A stretch of DNA of 5,845 bases, from positions 1-5,845 of the forward strand of contig JAIPEV010000116.1 of the NCBI GenBank assembly GCA_021736965.1. Direction: 5' to 3'. Position numbers and translations under genes: made by a program. The notes beneath the pieces were generated by a model that saw nothing but the letters and a program-made list of their open reading frames with translations, did no database searches and was not told where the DNA came from. Source of the stretch: Halanaerobiales bacterium (lineage in GTDB: Bacteria; Bacillota; Halanaerobiia; Halanaerobiales; M55B127). Positions 5,085 to 5,845 of this stretch are shown one piece after another (the first letter of the stretch is position 1; each line of letters starts with the position of its first letter).

Positions 5085-5845
5085 ATGTCAGGTATAGTAT
5101 TTTTTAAAACAACAGATTTAGAAAAAATCACAAATTTTTACCATAACGTACTTAAAATGGATCTTTGGCTAGATCAAAATAAATGTAAAATATTTCAAGA
5201 TGGAAACCTTCAAGTTGGTTTTTGTCAAGCTAAACAAACCGATAAAAATGGGATAATTACATTTTATTATGAAAATAAAAAAGAAGTAGATAAAGTTTAT
5301 AATGAGTATAAAGAAAGTCTTAAAATAATTGATGAACCAAAGGAAAATAAAAAAATTAATATCTATCAATTTTTTGCTGTAGATCCAGAGGGAAGAACCT
5401 TAGAGTTTCAGGCCTTTCTACATAAAGAAAAACCATCTTTGACTGGTAAAGAGCTTCTGTTAAAAAGGAGAAGCCATCGACAATATAGTGATCAAGAAGT
5501 TTCACGAGAGGTATTAGATCAGATATTTGAAATATGTAGATTTTCTCCAACTTCAATGAATTCACAGTCATATTATTTTAAAATAATCAAGGATAGAGAA
5601 CTATTATGTGATCTTGCTTCGATTAGAAAAACCGCTTCAAATCCAATTAAAAAAGCTCCTATTTCAGTAGCGATTTGTTCTGATAATGAACAGTCAAATA
5701 GATATAAACAGGATGGAGTTATTGCTGCTTATCATTTTATGTTAGCAGCAAGATTATATAACTTAGGAACTTGTTGGATTGCTGATATGAATAGGGAAAG
5801 TATCAAAAAGAAATTAAATATTCCAAGTAATCATTATATAGCAAC
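5085..5845 (+). CDS. VOC (glyoxalase-like) domain fused to a nitroreductase-family domain, 3' end missing
   Basis: The frame is open from the ATG at 5085 to the right edge, 253 codons plus two bases, with an AGGGAG ribosome binding site at 5071-5076, 8 bases upstream. Residues 1-111 resemble one vicinal-oxygen-chelate module: IVFFKTTDLEKITNFYHNVL (4-23), a middle strand LQVGFCQ (42-48), and FFAVDPEGRTLEFQAF (96-111) with E107 at the usual metal-ligand position. I see no His at the usual first ligand position. After a short linker, residues 124 onward match the FMN-dependent nitroreductase family: RRSHRQYSDQEV (128-139), where the Arg cluster binds FMN phosphate, SPTSMNSQSYYFKII (154-168), and AAYHFMLAARLYNLGTCWIADM near the edge. 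About 50 C-terminal residues are probably missing. Such flavoenzymes reduce nitroaromatics, quinones or related electrophiles with NAD(P)H, and VOC proteins handle thiol adducts, antibiotics or dioxygenation. The substrate here is unknown. The gene appears to be a separate unit from leuS. Confidence 0.85.
   Translation, partial: MSGIVFFKTTDLEKITNFYHNVLKMDLWLDQNKCKIFQDGNLQVGFCQAKQTDKNGIITFYYENKKEVDKVYNEYKESLKIIDEPKENKKINIYQFFAVDPEGRTLEFQAFLHKEKPSLTGKELLLKRRSHRQYSDQEVSREVLDQIFEICRFSPTSMNSQSYYFKIIKDRELLCDLASIRKTASNPIKKAPISVAICSDNEQSNRYKQDGVIAAYHFMLAARLYNLGTCWIADMNRESIKKKLNIPSNHYIA

Noticed and set aside
5169..5571. Two overlapping antisense open frames opposite the VOC-nitroreductase gene
   Set aside because: The sense strand codes for clear VOC and nitroreductase motifs with a good ribosome binding site; the antisense frames have neither.

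Overview
The window is a 5.8 kb piece of an AT-rich bacterial chromosome, almost certainly a low-GC Gram-positive (Firmicutes, Clostridia; an order such as Halanaerobiales would fit, but this is only an inference from composition and gene order). The evidence is strong AGGAGG-type ribosome binding sites, the gene order yqeK - LytR/CpsA/Psr protein - rsfS - leuS, a tRNA-sensing T-box leader, and a vegetative promoter with TTGACT and TATAAT boxes 17 bases apart.

Layout. Bases 1-471 hold the 3' part of yqeK, an HD-domain dinucleoside tetraphosphate hydrolase; its start lies left of the window. It runs with no gap into a membrane-anchored LCP (LytR-CpsA-Psr) cell-wall ligase at 472-1650, which overlaps by one base the ribosomal silencing factor rsfS at 1650-2012. 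These three genes are packed as one operon. Bases 2013-2324 contain no gene: a promoter whose -35 box overlaps the rsfS stop codon is followed by a complete T-box leader with specifier CUC (Leu), T-box sequence and attenuator terminator. It controls leuS (leucyl-tRNA synthetase, 2325-4823), which ends in a clear intrinsic terminator at 4844-4873. After a 211-base AT-rich spacer, a gene starting at 5085 runs off the right edge. It encodes an N-terminal VOC (glyoxalase-like) domain fused in frame to a nitroreductase-family flavoprotein domain.

How the genes relate. yqeK, rsfS and leuS all touch translation or nucleotide stress: Ap4A is a side product of aminoacyl-tRNA synthetases and is the YqeK substrate, RsfS silences 50S subunits in starvation, and leuS is switched by uncharged tRNA-Leu. 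The LCP protein serves the cell envelope and shares only the operon. The VOC-nitroreductase gene is a separate unit with no evident link to its neighbours.

Most of the window is ordinary, conserved chromosome. The items most worth a second look are the VOC-nitroreductase fusion and the C (not U) at the variable position of the T-box bulge, which does not match the A73 discriminator expected of tRNA-Leu. I see no mobile element, CRISPR array, rRNA or tRNA gene, and no convincing new multi-gene system.
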